A stretch of 64,000 nt of DNA from Pithys albifrons albifrons (GCF_047495875.1 NC_092474.1:11098501-11162500), one strand, 5' to 3'; counted from the first letter of the stretch, positions 46,301 to 58,729 are shown. Program-made: numbers and translations. Notes: generated by a model not told the origin, from the letters alone.

Positions 46301-49300
46301 CCAGGGACATCTCCTGCACAGACCCCTTCCCTCCTGGTGCACAGCAGGTTCCCCTGCACTGTGCACCAGACCCATTGTGCTTCCAGCCAAGAGACACCTT
46401 CTGTTTCTCCATTTCCAGTGAGTGTTCCAGTGTAATCAACAGCTCCAAAGCTCCCAGCTGACAGGCTTGGAGCAGGGAGGGCTGTGCTTCACCCCCTGGG
46501 CCCCCCTGCACCGCTGGCTCCTGCAGAGCCAAAACCAAACCCTCCAATCCAGGGGTGCTTAGGCTGAGAATGCAGCAAACCCACAGGGAGGGGGGACAGT
46601 CACCCAAAGGTGCCACCCAGCCCCTGCCTGGCAGGACCAGGCTGCTCACCTGCCAGGCCTCCAGCTGCTGCGAGAGGTTCACCTTCTGCTGGATGGCATC
46701 CAGCAGTTGGCTGTTGAGGGACATCATGTCGATCTTGCACTTGGTCAGCTCCACCTCCACTGCGTTCTTCCTGGGGGGACGACAGAAATTGGGGCATGTG
46801 ACTTCTCTTCTTTTTTTTTTTAAGGCAAATGTTAAATATGTCCTTGAGGAGAAATCAACAAGATGCATTGTTGTGTAAGGTAATATTGTGCCTGGATAAT
46901 GTGCAGGATCTGCCACTAAAATGGAGATTTAAAATGAGGCAGAATCTATATATAAATATTTTTTCTTTTTCTTCTGTTTACTAATGCATAGAAAAACCCA
47001 GTATGTGCTAAAATCAAATGATCTGTGTCTGATCACCTGATCAATAAATTGCAATATTAAACAAACAAACAGATAAAACCCTTAAAGAGGGTGCTTTCTC
47101 TTGGGACTTGGACTGAAGGAAGAAATGAAAAAAGAGAACTTATCACAGCACATGCTTTTTAATAATAACAGCCTGCTGAAATTGTTTGAATGAAATGCCA
47201 AGCTTTAAGGAGAGATCCCACTTTCAATGGGGTTGTGCCAGCCCTTGGGAACACCACCATGGCATTTCTTCCCAGGCATTTGATGGTCACTGGGCACGTG
47301 ATGCCAGGGACAAAGGGCCCTGAGAAGGCAGTGGCTGAGATATTGCAGCTGCTACTGGCTGCTGGAAAGGAATGATTATCCTTTAGGATGGAGTAAGCTG
47401 CCCAAGCTGGGAAATGCTGCTCACCATGCTGGGAGCACAACAGGTGAGCACAAAGCTTAAGTTTTCAATTAACTGCTGTGTGATGGGAAGCTGCAACATG
47501 ACTTGCTGAGAACCACCTTTCCTTGCAAACATTTTCAAGAGAAATAATTGCATCTTATTAACTGTGGCTAATTCCTCGCCTCCTAATAGCTCCCTAGTGC
47601 TCCCCTGCAGAAGAGCAATTTGAGAATTTGTGTTTATATTCCAGGTACTGGTTGCTTAACACTTCCTATTATAGGGTCCTATTTTCCTATTGCTTCCCAT
47701 GTTGCCAAACTTCAGCTTCAAGCAAAAATTTTCCACGCCAGATGTCTGCCTTGGGCAGTGATTTTATTTCTGTTCAGAGTTAGGGATGTTTGGGGGGATG
47801 GGTTCAACAAAAGCGACTTAACCCTCGAGGTGTGAGGTGGGAAGCTTATCACGAGCCTCCCAGGAGGTTCGCTGCCTGGGCACAGCCCACTCGGTCTCGA
47901 GGGATGTTTTTATTTCCAGCAACAAGACGCTCTTGTCTGCTTTCACTTGCTGCCACTCTCTGCTCGTTAATCAGCGCCGCTCCCCCGAGCACGCTCCTCC
48001 CGTCCCCGCTCCCGGTGCTGCAGGACGGGCAGCCCGAAATGTCGCTGCTTTGTCCCAGCAGGGTCATTAGTGGGCTGGAGAAGCTGTGCCCCTCCAGCTC
48101 GCCCAGCCCTCCGTTGCGAAGCTCCCCATTGCTGGCTGGGCTTCACCAGGGGATTGATCGCAGCGTGTTGCCATGGCCACAGCAGAACCAGCAACCCACA
48201 CGCGCTGGAAATGTCAGAACCACCTCTCTGCGCCTGGCAGGCAGCTGGGATGCTCCTGATCCTTGCCAACAGATGGAGGTGTTACAGAGGACAGCGATGG
48301 GAATTTGGTAGCCGGTTCCCTGGGCAAGAGCAGCCCAGATGATCAGGCCACTTCAAAAAGATGAAGGGATGGTGCAGGCTGATTCAGCTCCTGCACCCTC
48401 AGAGCTGCAACGCTCCTGTGCTTCTCCTCTTGCCCCCAGGGCTTGAGTATTAGATGTTTCCCTAAGAAGATGGACTTGTGGTGTCCTGGTCCATCTGCTC
48501 ATTGAAGAGATTATCAGATATATCCTTTCCAGCTGGAGCACAGAGTGTGAATGTTTCTGGCCCTCTCCTGGGGACAAAGGGTGCTCAGGGCATTTTGGCA
48601 AGGCCAAGGACAGAGCTGGGGAAGGGCCATAGGGCAGAGGGGAGCAGAGCTGCACAGGCCTGCAAGGAGGATGGGGAAAGTAAAGAGCCAAACCAGTGGG
48701 AGAATCCCAAAAGGAGAAGCAGAGAATTACAGGACTGGAGAAGCAAAAATGACCCTGGAACAGGAAGGGAGAGCAAGTGACCAGAAAAACAGTTTAGGGA
48801 AAAAGCCCAAGCAGGGCTGTCAGGAAAGCAGGGTGTGTCTGGAAGAGCAAAAGAATTAAAATATGACAAATAGGACAGACCATTTGGGTTTTTGTTCTCC
48901 TCCTTGTTAGGATTCAAACCAGCACTAGGGATGGCAAAAACATGGTTCACAGCATCCTCCTAAGCACCCCCAATCCTACCATGGGCAGGGCAGCTCTGCC
49001 ATCGTCATCTCCTGACCTGCTCCCAAGCTCCTGGCAGCATTTCCTGACACCAGCAAAACCGACACTCACTCCATCACATTGTAACAGCTACTCAGATTTG
49101 TGGAGGGCAGGAGACATCCACCCCAGAGGCAGCTCCTGCCATGGCACTCCACAGCTGCTGCCCCAGCCTGGCCTTGCCTGTTGATGCCACTCACTTGGCA
49201 ATGGCCTCATCCCGGTCCCTGATGGCCTGCAGGAGCCGCTCACTCATCTCCTTGTCCTCGGCAGCGCCTCGCAGACGGTCCCGCTCCTCCTTCAGCGTCG

Positions 49301-52300
49301 TCATCTCCACACTCAGCAGCGTGACCTGTGGGCACAGGGACAGTGTCAAACCCAGGGCAGCTCAGCCGAATTCACCACAAGTGTGTGTGTGGACAAAACT
49401 CCCATGGGCCACCCTGGAGGCTGAGCTCCTCTGCTTACAGGAACAGCTGTGTCTGCTGGGAGGGAGGTGTTAGTGCTGGTGCAACACCCCCTGAAATGTG
49501 CTGGCAGTGCTGGTCTGAGCAAGGTGGTCACCAGCACGGCCACTGTAACAACACAAACAGCACTGAAAGCAGGACCCATCTGTGACTTTGCTGTCACTAT
49601 GGCATTGGCACTGAAATATTGCCCCTCTCCAAGCAATTTGTCCTGTGAATGCATCCTCTGAGCCTGCCTGTTGTAATTCTGATCTTTCCAGGGTTAAATT
49701 ATTGCTAACATAATTCAGCAGCAAATAAGATTTTTTGATGGGGCCATTGCATCTCCTGTAGAATGAAGCTGTAGACAAAGGATGTGAAAATTCACTCCAT
49801 GGAAGGTGTTACTGGCACATCTTACAATTTTAATTAGACTTTAAAATATGTGTGGAGTCTTAAATAGTCTGAGAAATGATCTATCATTTTGGTCCTGTGC
49901 AGAGTGAGTTAATAGGGTGTGAAATCATGCAAGGATCGCATTAGCAGAGCTTTGCAATATTTCATACACATTTAATTCCTTTGTCTAGGGCACACACATG
50001 CTCTGTTACACTACTCCACCACCTGGAAACCCTTCCAGCATTTGACCCACCTCCTGTCTCTAAATGCAGCTCAGTAGTGCTTGAATCTTCAAAGAAGTCT
50101 TTAAATAGAGGGCAGACAGTCAAAAAGGGCTCATCACACTCGGGGCGTGGGAGGATGTGCCGTTAGCGTGGCGTGGCTGGGCCGGGGGAGGAGGGTGCGA
50201 ACACACCCCGTCTGTATGCGGAGACTCCAATGGTGTCCTGGGGCTACCCGGGAATTGGGGAGCTGTGCCCGAGCCGTGCCCACCCACAGTCCCCCATGGG
50301 GTGCCCCTCAGGGCAAGGATGTGAGTGGGGCAATGTGAAAGGTGCTGAGCACTTCTGTGGAAATCCCAGGGGACAGAGGATCAAAAAACCCAAAAAATGG
50401 TGTTTGGGGAGAGGTATGGGAGTTTAACTAGTTTTGTCTGTGTTTCAGATAAGAATTGGATGCCACTGAGGGAGGAAATGGACAGGGAGAAAATGTGAAA
50501 CCACTTCCCGGTGTGAACAGAGGCAGGGGTGACTCCCATCTCTGCCAGCTCACCCTGCTCTCAGGCAGGAGCAATGAATGTGTGTGGTGCTGCAGTCCCA
50601 AAAGCCATTTAGGAGGAGTTCCCCTTTGATTCTATCACTACCAGTGGCAGCAGAGAGGGATGAGGAGGCAGCAGAGTGCTGCTCCCCCGGGTGGACCAGA
50701 TTTTCACGTGCATCAATTTTCTTTAGCACTTGAACAGAAGATGATGTTGCCTCCTTAATGGGAGGTGAGAAGAATTATTAACCTGAAGTAAGGACAAGAC
50801 TGGATTACAGGCAAAAGCTGTGGGAGACGTGTATCTGCTGTGAGAAGCTGGAGGGCTTCTCCAAGAGCAGTGTCTGCTGCATTTGTAGCTATGCCCTATT
50901 TTTCTCCAGATCACACAGAGGTAAGAAGAGAACGGAACTGCAGTCTTCCTTTTGCTTCCTAGACATTCAGAGCTTTGGTAGTCAGAGACTCCTAAAAGTA
51001 GGTACAGGGTCCCAGACCTGAGATCCAGGCCAGGTCTTCTGGTCCTTCGTGGCTGGAGAGTTTGGGAAGATCAGACACAGCACAGAACAACCAAGTGCTG
51101 CTCCCTCCTGGTGTCCTGTTAAGACCTGGTTTGTGAGGAGGTGCTGCATCCAGACAAGCAGAGTGGTGGATGTGCAGTTGCTCAAAATGTGTGAATAAGG
51201 CTCTGAAGGTCTCAATCAGCACAGACAGGTTGCAGTGATCCAGCCCTTGTCTCCTCCACCTCAGGTGTGTTTACGGGTGAGGAGGACCTGTGGGCGATGC
51301 ACAGGACTGTGGCAGCACAGCCAAAGAAGTGTCTGGGCTCCTGTCTTGCTGGAGCAGAAGCTTGAACCCCAAAATTGTCTCTTGTGGCCACATTGCTGGG
51401 AGGAGCAGTCCTTGGAGAAGGATGGATTCCAGGGCTGCTCCCCTTCTGCACTCTGATCAGCTGCTCTGTCAGCAGGATGGTTTCCCAGCCCCACACATGC
51501 AGCCATCACTGATGGGGTATTTAATGATGCTCTCACTCTTTTCTCTTCAGTCCCATGGTGGGAGATCCCACAGCCCTACACAAAGCTATCAGGCCCCAGG
51601 TTGTGCTGACTTTCTGAATAGGGATGTTTTCCTATTTATTCTACAAAAAGGGTACATCAAAAGGGCGATACAGCACCACTGCCAGGACCAGCCAAGGGTG
51701 TTAATCCCAATCCCTGCTCCAGTGCAGCTGGTACTACACAAGCACCTTCACTGAAGGTTGCTTCTGCTGCAGCCTCTGGATCCCCTCCAGGATTTGGAGT
51801 CTTGTCCCAGAGGGACAGGGATTGCAGAGCATCTCCTTGGGTGCCTGCCTCTGGTTGCTGCTCTTGGCAAAGGACCTCAGACATGGGTTCCACATTCCGT
51901 GTGGATGCAGAGGGATTCTCTGCTTTGGGCGTGGAGTTGGTTTCAGGGCTGGATCATTCGTTGCTGTTGAGGTTGCCTTTGCCTTATCTGTCCCTGTTGG
52001 CCCTGGGGTGCTGCCTGGTGTCAGGCTGGCCATGATTAGGATTCTCGGGGTGTGCATTTCTGAGGGTTTTATGATGCTGCTGTGGAAGGGGTCACTGTTA
52101 CACCCACCCAGTGGGTGCATATACCCTTCAACCTTTCAGAAAGGCTTAATACAAGCAAGCTGGGTCAGACTGGAAACCTTTGCATTTCCAGTACCCTATA
52201 TCAAGCAGACTTGTACTTTGGGGTCTTCTGCAAAGATGAATTTAAGTAACACAGATTGGCGGAAAAGCAGATTGGGAGAAAGGTTTAAAGGATGTTTGGC

Positions 52301-55300
52301 TGTTTGAGGCAATGCCTGGAATGGACCCCAGACAACTTGTCAAAAACTCTCATCCTAAATGCATAAATCTTCTGCACTGTGTTAACAGTCTCCCTCATCC
52401 AGCCATAAGTGGTTTTGACCTAAATCCTCCTGGGTTATGTATCATGTTGATGTCTTCGATGGAAGGCATGTCTTGGAGGATGAACACTGGTGTTACAAGA
52501 CCACATGTAAAGTGTGGGAGTTGCTAACCTGGCTGTGCAGTCGCTGCAGCTCCTCCAAACTCTGCCTCAGTTTGCCCCGTTCTCCCTCCATGAGTTCCCT
52601 CAGGGCTCGGGAATCTTCACTTGTTCTCCTGATCTGCTCCTCTAACGTGTCGTCGTCACTTCGTCGAGAGCTCTGAGAGCGGGAGAGAAATCTCATGCTG
52701 AGGTTTCACTTTAAAAAAGGCAATTGCATTAATTTGACACCAGTTTGGGATGGAGGTACTAAACAAGCCAGAAGAAAATGTGAATGTGACTTTGGTAGAG
52801 TTTCAGTTTCCATATCCCTGCACAGTGGAAATGTGCTCAGCCAACAGCAGTGCTTCTACACATGGCACAAAGAGCAGGTACAAAGAGCACAAACCAAATT
52901 CACAGAGACCTACTGACTGTTTGATAACCTATGGCTACAGCCTCTGTGTTTGTGGACCTTTTGCAGGACTTTCTACATTTTGTTTAACAAATACAACTTC
53001 ATCTCTGTGCTCAGCCTTCCTACGGCTGTTGGGGGTCCTTGCATGAGGGCACTGTGTTCCTCACCATGGCACCTCAAATAAGTCATCCTGGCTATGCCAC
53101 CAGCTTGTGGGGGATGGCAACAGGCCTGATTTGAGTAATTGTGAAAAGGGAGGTGTTTTCTTGTACCCTCCTGTAGATGCTGAGTGGTCCCTCCATACCA
53201 CCACCTCCTGCCCAGCAGCCTGGGGACCATATCCCCCAGACATCATCAAAACCTTTCACCTGTCATGGATTTGAGTCTGGCACCTCTTGCCAAGACATTT
53301 GTACCCAGTGACAGTTTGCAAGGACAGAACCTACACACATAGGGGTTATATTGTTTTTGCAATGCTATTGCTAATAAAGCAAGGTTAGAAAAATCCTAAG
53401 AGAAATAACTGAACTGCAATGTGTAAGGCAATCTGCAATACTTCCACATTGAAACTCTAACTTCCTGAAAATCTCGAAGTAAGCCTTCTTTTATTGATTT
53501 TCCAGAAGGACTCTCAGGCCAATGATAGTTGCGTGAGCTTGAAACTTATTGCATGAGCTTGAAATTTTGGGTGGTCTGACCACTGCAGGCTGAAATCCCA
53601 CATGCCTGGCTCTTGTCTGACCATTTGAGACACATGGAGAGGGCTGTGCATGGTGACAGCCCATCTCTGTGGGCCACAGAGGTTTTCTTGGAGACTGGGG
53701 AGTTCAGGATCCAGCAGACCCTCCATCAAGTGCTGTCCCCTGGGCCTGGGACATGCACAAGCCAAGGTGACTCTGTGCCACCAACTCACCGTGGAGTCTG
53801 CCCCATCCAGCACATTTTGTATCAGTCTCTTGAGCTCACTGAGAGCTGCCCGGAGGCTCCCAGCTGGCACGTCTTTGGCTGAGGAGGTCTCTGAGGACTC
53901 GTCCATGGAGGAGTCTGTAGACACGGCCGAGTCCGCGCTGTCGTTCCCTCGGAGGTGGGAGCAGAGGTACCTCACTTGGCAATAGGCTTCCCAGAGCTGC
54001 AGCCTCAGCTGAAACAGGAGAGACAAGAAGCTGGGACACTCAGGCCATGGAAATGCTCCTTCCATGGCAAAGTGAAGCATGTGGTTGCTGAACCTCACAA
54101 ATGTTCATCTAGCTTGCTATGTTGGTTTTGAGATGGATGCAGAGGTTGGGTTTCATATGGTCAAAAGGGTGTTGTCACCAGACCCCAGTCCCAATTTTCT
54201 GGCCCATGGTTCAGCTCCAAATCCAGCTCAAATGCATTAACCTCCCTTTCCCTGGGGGTGGTCACAGAGGCCTGTGGGCTTTCCCAGAGGCTGGGGGGCA
54301 AATACCTGTTCTCGCTCTTGTTCCAGCTCCTCTGCCTCCATGCTCTGCTCTATCTCAGACAGCAGGGATGTGCTGGTTGTGTTGAGGTTTTGGAGGCTTC
54401 TCTCCTCACTGAGCTCCTCCACCTTCCCCTGCAGCTGCCGGTAGGACAGACGCACCTCCTGGAGCTCCATCTGGCTTTGGTGCAGCTTGTGAAGGAAATC
54501 AAGGAATTTGAAAAAGTATTAGTGGAGGCAGTATGGACTGGAGGAATTTCTTGGTTTCTGAAGGAGCTGAGAGGGAGAAATGAGTGACACAAAACAGGGT
54601 TTCCAGCCAGGAGAAAAGTGCTCTTGGCTCATATTGCTATTTATTGGAGCTTAATAATCTCCAAATGTCATTAGACATTGTTTAGACTCCAGAATATCCT
54701 GAAAGATAAAAATAGCAGGTTAATCAGTGCTAAAATGAGGAACATTGTGAAGAAGTTAGGACTCAGGTAAAACAATTTGCTGGAAACAACACAGCAGGAA
54801 GTGAATCAAAAAAGAAAGTGATATAGATGAGTTTTTTAAAAATACAGGCACAAAAAAGGAAGAATTATTCATGGCTGTTTTGCAGACCTGGGGATCCAGG
54901 GGTTGTCAACCCATGGAAGCAAAATGGAAAAATCTTACTCCCTCCTGAGATGCCATAAGCCCCAGAGCTGCCAGGTTGTTCTCTGGGGACTGATATTTGG
55001 TGACACATGGCTGTGAACACCATGGGAAACCATTTGAGCAGTGAGAGCCATGAAGTCAGTGACTGCCCTCTGGGACAGTGGGGTCTAAAGAAGCCCTTTC
55101 TGAAACCAATTCTACTATTAAAAATTAAATAAAATTAACTACAACCAAAATTCTCTGCTTCTTTTGACATTTACCTGATTTCTTCAGCACTCTCTCCCAC
55201 TCCCTTGCTCAGATCTCCCTCCTAAGCTGCTCTTTGCTGTCAAGATGCCTCATTGAGGCTCCTGTTATCTGTCCCCAGGACCTCACTTGCTGCCATGCTT

Positions 55301-57746
55301 ACATGAGCCACTTTATTCTTCCAGTTGTTTTGACTATCAGTTCCTGATTATCTTCCTGGTCACTTTTACCCCAAATCATGTCTTTGACTGCATGCCCCTG
55401 TCCCTTCCCTGTGCCATTGCTGCCTCCTCACCTGCAGGTCCTTGTCATGGCTTTGTCTCTCCAGGATGAGCACTCGGTCCTGCAGCTCCTCCACGGTGCC
55501 CTGGAGCAGGTCGTTCTCCTCCATCATGGCACTGAGGCGATGCTCCAGCTCCCGCTTCCTGTCCGTCAGCATTTTGATCTGCAGAGGAGAGGGAGAGAGG
55601 GGCAGTGTCAGACTCTGCACTTTGCAGGGAGCAGAGAGGAGGGAAATCACATTCTGGAGAGAGAAAAGAAACAGCCAAAAGCAGAAGTATGTACACAAGT
55701 ATTCTGTACCTGTATGAGAGAAACTGTATCTGTCTGTGTGTGGCTTAAAGCTCAGGAAGGCTCTGGAAGGAAACTCCTCCTCCAAAGGGGCTGGGTGGGC
55801 ATTGGCAGGTCAGGGAGAAGGCAGAAATGTCCAAAGGAATTAAGCAGAGACCAGTCCTGCCCACCCCTTATACCTTAACATTTGCAAGAATGGGCAAAAC
55901 TAGTTACTTTTCTTAGCTTATCCCTGACTGAGCAAGGTGGCATTTTCTCCTGTAAGGGTTCCAGAGACCACAGGGTGAGCCAGTGGGATCCAGGGTGAGC
56001 CTGTGGGATACCACTCCCCACAGGGCTGTGCCACAGCACTGCCCATAGCTGTTCTTAATTGCTGTATGTTCATCAGGTCCTCATCAGGGATTTTTCTGTC
56101 TTTTCACTTGTGAAGACTCCTTTCTGTGCCATGCTTATTTTTAGCCTCCCAGTGATCAGTTGCCTTTAAAATTGGTTCATTTCTTTTAATTGTCAAGGGC
56201 AGTGATTTCAGGCGGAGGGACAGTGTGCCAAACAAACCCTCCGTGACTCAGTTAGCTGGGAACAGTGCACAGGATGAATCAGCACTAGCCAAGGTCACTT
56301 CTTGTTTAACCAAGAAGAAGGAGCCTTTTCCCAGATTAGCACACACAGGTTCTCTGGGGACTGGTGTGCCAGCCATCCACCAGCCCAGTATAACTCTAAA
56401 TATTCCCTATGGCCCCCTTTCAATCCATGGACCGTACACAAATTCAGCAACTTCCCACTGTTTTCTTGGCATTTTTTAGGACCCTGTCTCTTTGCTGCTT
56501 TCCAGGTTGCTGGAAAGATTTGGCTGCACAAAGGAATATTAGCCAAGTGTGTGGACCTGCTGTTTCTGTAGGGTAAAGGCTGCTGGAGGTATTGGAGAGC
56601 TGCTCTGAGGTGACTAATGGTTTCTGAGATGTCCCTGCCCACCACCATTATGATTTGCATGGGTTGGAGAAAGAAAAAAAAGAAGTTTAATACAGAGATT
56701 GTAGCAAGATTTCATATTTGGTAGCCAAACCAGTAATGAACATGATGACAGAAAAAACATCTCTCTGCCATGAGCCCTGGGCCATGGAAAGGGCACAGGG
56801 AGAAAGGGATTTGGGAAGTGGAACAGGAGGAGGTGAGGAGGCACAGTGGGCATGCACAGTGACAGGCATGCATGGTGACAGCAATGCACATGCAGGCAAA
56901 CCCTTCCAAGCCTCCGTACTTACTTCAAGGACCTGCTGCTCCACGCCAAGGGGAGGGGGAGAAAAGGCGAGGGACCAGCAAGGAAGGAGCAGGTGGGAGT
57001 GGGAGAAAAGAAGAAATGGAGAGATTTTAGGAAAAGCTTTTCCAGATGGCTTTTAAATAAAAGAACTGGTTGGGTAGTAGAGTTGGACATCTTCTACTCA
57101 TGGAGTTCCTGCCTACACGGTTCCAAGTGACACTTCATCAGGGAAGGGAAGAGGAAGGAAGGTTGTATCATTCCTGCTGATGTACCAAAGCTAAAACAGG
57201 CAGGGGCTCCTTGCTTTCCCATGTGCATGGCTCAGAGGCAGAAGAGGATTGCTGCTTTCTTTGCAAGCATGAGAAACAGGATATAAAACCCCTTGCAGCC
57301 CTTCCCACCATGCCCCAGAGTTTAATCTGAACTGGGCAGCAGCCCTGTGGGAGCACAGCCATGGTTTGGATCCCAGAAGGTTCTTCTCCATCTCATTCAT
57401 TTTCCAAGCATGCTGTGGCCAAGGAGCACTGGAAGCTTGCCTGAGCCAGCCCAGCCAGCCCTGGGCTGCAGAAAAAATTCCCTCTGGGGAGTCCTTTGCC
57501 CCACTGCTGCCATCCTGCTGTTTGATCCAACAGCAGGTTCTGTTTACTCGGTTCAGAGAGGGCCATTATACAAGTTAGACCAGCCCTGGCCGGCACTGGA
57601 AGGAGAGGGGCTGAGCCCAGGTGACTCACCTCGGCCTGGAGGCTCTCCAGCCGCACGATGTGTTGGCTGCTGGAGGAGTTCTTCTCCCGAAAGTCCTCCC
57701 GAAGGGTGTGGACCTGCAGGGAGAGCTGCCGCTCCACCTCCGACGC
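43100..57746 (-). CDS. BICDL1: BICDL1 (BICDR-1), central and C-terminal part
   Basis: BICDL1 is a coiled-coil adaptor linking Rab6-positive vesicles to dynein-dynactin and KIF1C. Exons in transcript order: 57746-57630, 55578-55432, 54485-54306, 54008-53790, 52672-52529, 49325-49195, 46770-46650, 43300-43100. They join in one frame to 419 residues, or 371 without the 48-codon exon at 52529. Landmarks include ASEVERQLSLQVHTL, MLTDRKRELEHRL, VEELQDRVLILERQ, SEIEQSMEAEELEQERE, the serine-rich linker NDSADSAVSTDSSMDESSE, the Rab-binding-type C-terminal coil TLLSVEMTTLKEERDRL to MMSLNSQLLDAIQQK, and the end LFSFFKKN. The N-terminal half, with the dynein light-intermediate-chain box, is not in the window. 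Convergent with RAB35, as in human. Confidence 0.95.
43301..46649 (-). other. BICDL1: BICDL1 intron before the terminal exon
   Basis: 3.3 kb of unique sequence. It contains an AT dinucleotide tract at 44739-44780. I see no further exon or mobile element. Confidence 0.75.
44739..44780. repeat. AT microsatellite
   Basis: Imperfect TATATATATA and ATATATATATAT runs separated by CACAAAAAT. Low-complexity tract. Confidence 0.8.
46650..46770 (-). CDS. BICDL1: BICDL1 exon
   Basis: Acceptor CCCCAG|GAAGAA, donor CAG|GTGAGC. Encodes KNAVEVELTKCKIDMMS to NLSQQLEAWQ, the conserved C-terminal coiled coil. Confidence 0.96.
46771..49194 (-). other. BICDL1: BICDL1 intron with CpG-rich pocket
   Basis: 2.4-kb intron. 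A stretch at 47823-48215 is unusually CpG-rich (listed separately). The rest shows nothing recognisable. Confidence 0.75.
47823..48215. promoter_or_regulatory. CpG-rich pocket inside BICDL1 intron
   Basis: By hand I count about 24 CpG dinucleotides in 390 bases, against very few in the surrounding intron. No open frame here has recognisable similarity and no splice-linked exon is evident. Candidate enhancer or internal promoter. Confidence 0.35.
49195..49325 (-). CDS. BICDL1: BICDL1 exon
   Basis: Acceptor CCACAG|GTCACG, donor CCAA|GTGAGT. Encodes VTLLSVEMTTLKEERDRL and ends RDRDEAIA plus two bases of Lys. EMSERLLQ here differs from the human EPKEQLQ segment as I recall it. Confidence 0.95.
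49326..53789 (-). other. BICDL1: BICDL1 introns flanking the cassette exon
   Basis: 49326-52528 and 52673-53789. Mostly unique sequence with no recognisable repeat family. A small CpG-rich patch is at 50138-50280. Confidence 0.7.
52529..52672 (-). CDS. BICDL1: BICDL1 candidate cassette exon (48 codons)
   Basis: Acceptor CTCTCAG|AGCTCT, donor CAG|GTTAGC. Exactly 144 bases, phase 0 at both ends, reading SSRRSDDDTLEEQIRRTSE, then RALRELMEGERGKLRQ and LEELQRLHSQ. This is heptad-rich coiled coil like the rest of the protein. Human BICDL1, as I remember it, joins the flanking exons directly, so this exon may be alternative or lineage-restricted. The open frame with good splice sites and clear coiled-coil character argues that it is real. 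Confidence 0.8.
53790..54008 (-). CDS. BICDL1: BICDL1 exon with serine-rich linker
   Basis: Acceptor TTTCAG|CTGAGG, donor ACG|GTGAGT. 73 residues: LRLQLWEAYCQVRYLC, an acidic serine-rich linker, then LSELKRLIQNVLDGADST. Confidence 0.95.
54306..54485 (-). CDS. BICDL1: BICDL1 exon
   Basis: Acceptor CACAAG|CTGCAC, donor CAG|GTATTT. 60 residues, LHQSQMELQEVRLSY to EELEQEREQ. Confidence 0.94.
55432..55578 (-). CDS. BICDL1: BICDL1 exon
   Basis: Acceptor CTGCAG|ATCAAA, donor CAG|GTGAGG. 49 residues, IKMLTDRKRELEHRL to HDKDLQ. Confidence 0.95.
57630..57746 (-). CDS. BICDL1: BICDL1 exon (first in window)
   Basis: Acceptor TTGCAG|GCGTCG, donor GAG|GTGAGT. 39 residues from ASEVERQLSL to RLESLQAE, heptad-rich coiled coil. 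Confidence 0.95.
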
Positions 57747-58710
57747 CTGCAAGGAGACACCAGCTGGCATTACCCCAAGGGTCGTCCCACAGACCCAGAG
57801 CAGTTCATCTCCTCCTGCACAGGTGACCTGCCCTCATATGACTCCTGCACAAGCCCCAGTTTTGGCAGAAACTCTGGATCCTGCACAGTTTGACTGAGTG
57901 AAAAGCTCATCCTGGACAGACGCTGAGGAGAGCTGCCATTTAGACCATGCTGATTTTTCCCTCGGGGCAGCCAAGGGGACACAGCCCATAACTTCCTTCC
58001 ACTGCAAAAAGAACGTGATGACTCCTGTGTCCTACAGGATAATCAGTTTACCTCTAAAACAGTAGCCTAGGTGGGGTTGAGGAGAAGACCAGGCCACCTC
58101 GGAAGGTGAGGGCAGCCAGTCTCCACAGCCCCCAGCAAGCACTGCTATCAGATTTATACTTTCTTAACCTCTGAACATCTTTGGCACAGCTCTAGAATAA
58201 CAAGTGCTCTTTGCCTCTGAGCCCCAGCTCCTGTCAGGACCAGATGGAGAAACATCCACTCCACATGACTGTCAGTGTGGGATTGCTGGGCTTGCCCCTC
58301 TTTCCCATTTTGAAGGAGGGATGCCCCAGTTATGCAGGGTGGTTTGAGGACAGTGGAAAGGCCATTCCCCCCTGCAGGATCCAGGCTGCAGACAGCCCTT
58401 ATAAATGACAGCTTAGACATGTTAACTACTCTCCAGACAGCTTTATGGCTGATTTTCACATGGGGAACACACTTATTTAGGCTTAGAGAGAACATAAGGT
58501 TTTTATGACAAATCCCTAATGAGACAGCACAAATGGATGGTTTGCTATTCAATTAGCCTCCATCAGGTTCCATTACACTTAGGCACAGACCTCCACATTA
58601 GCTGGAGGTGAATTGATTCCCCTCAAGAAGTGGCATTGCTGTCCTGCTCAGGGTACAGACAGAGCTGTGTATCTGTGGCAAAAGGCATCAGGAGCCACAG
58701 TGTCTCAGGT

Positions 58711-58729
58711 GGGAGGGAGGGAGGGAGGG
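58711..58729 (+). repeat. GGGA tandem tract, G-quadruplex motif
   Basis: Five GGG runs separated by single A bases, an ideal short-loop quadruplex motif on the + strand (template strand of BICDL1). Confidence 0.75.

Noticed and set aside
46215..46916. 233-codon - strand ORF as a single BICDL1 exon
   Set aside because: Only 46650-46770 is conserved. Clear acceptor and donor sites bound that part, and the rest is intron read-through.
53514..54098. 194-codon - strand ORF as a longer BICDL1 exon
   Set aside because: The part after DGADST begins with a strong GTGAGT donor and is not conserved. The part before LRLQLW is preceded by a polypyrimidine AG acceptor.
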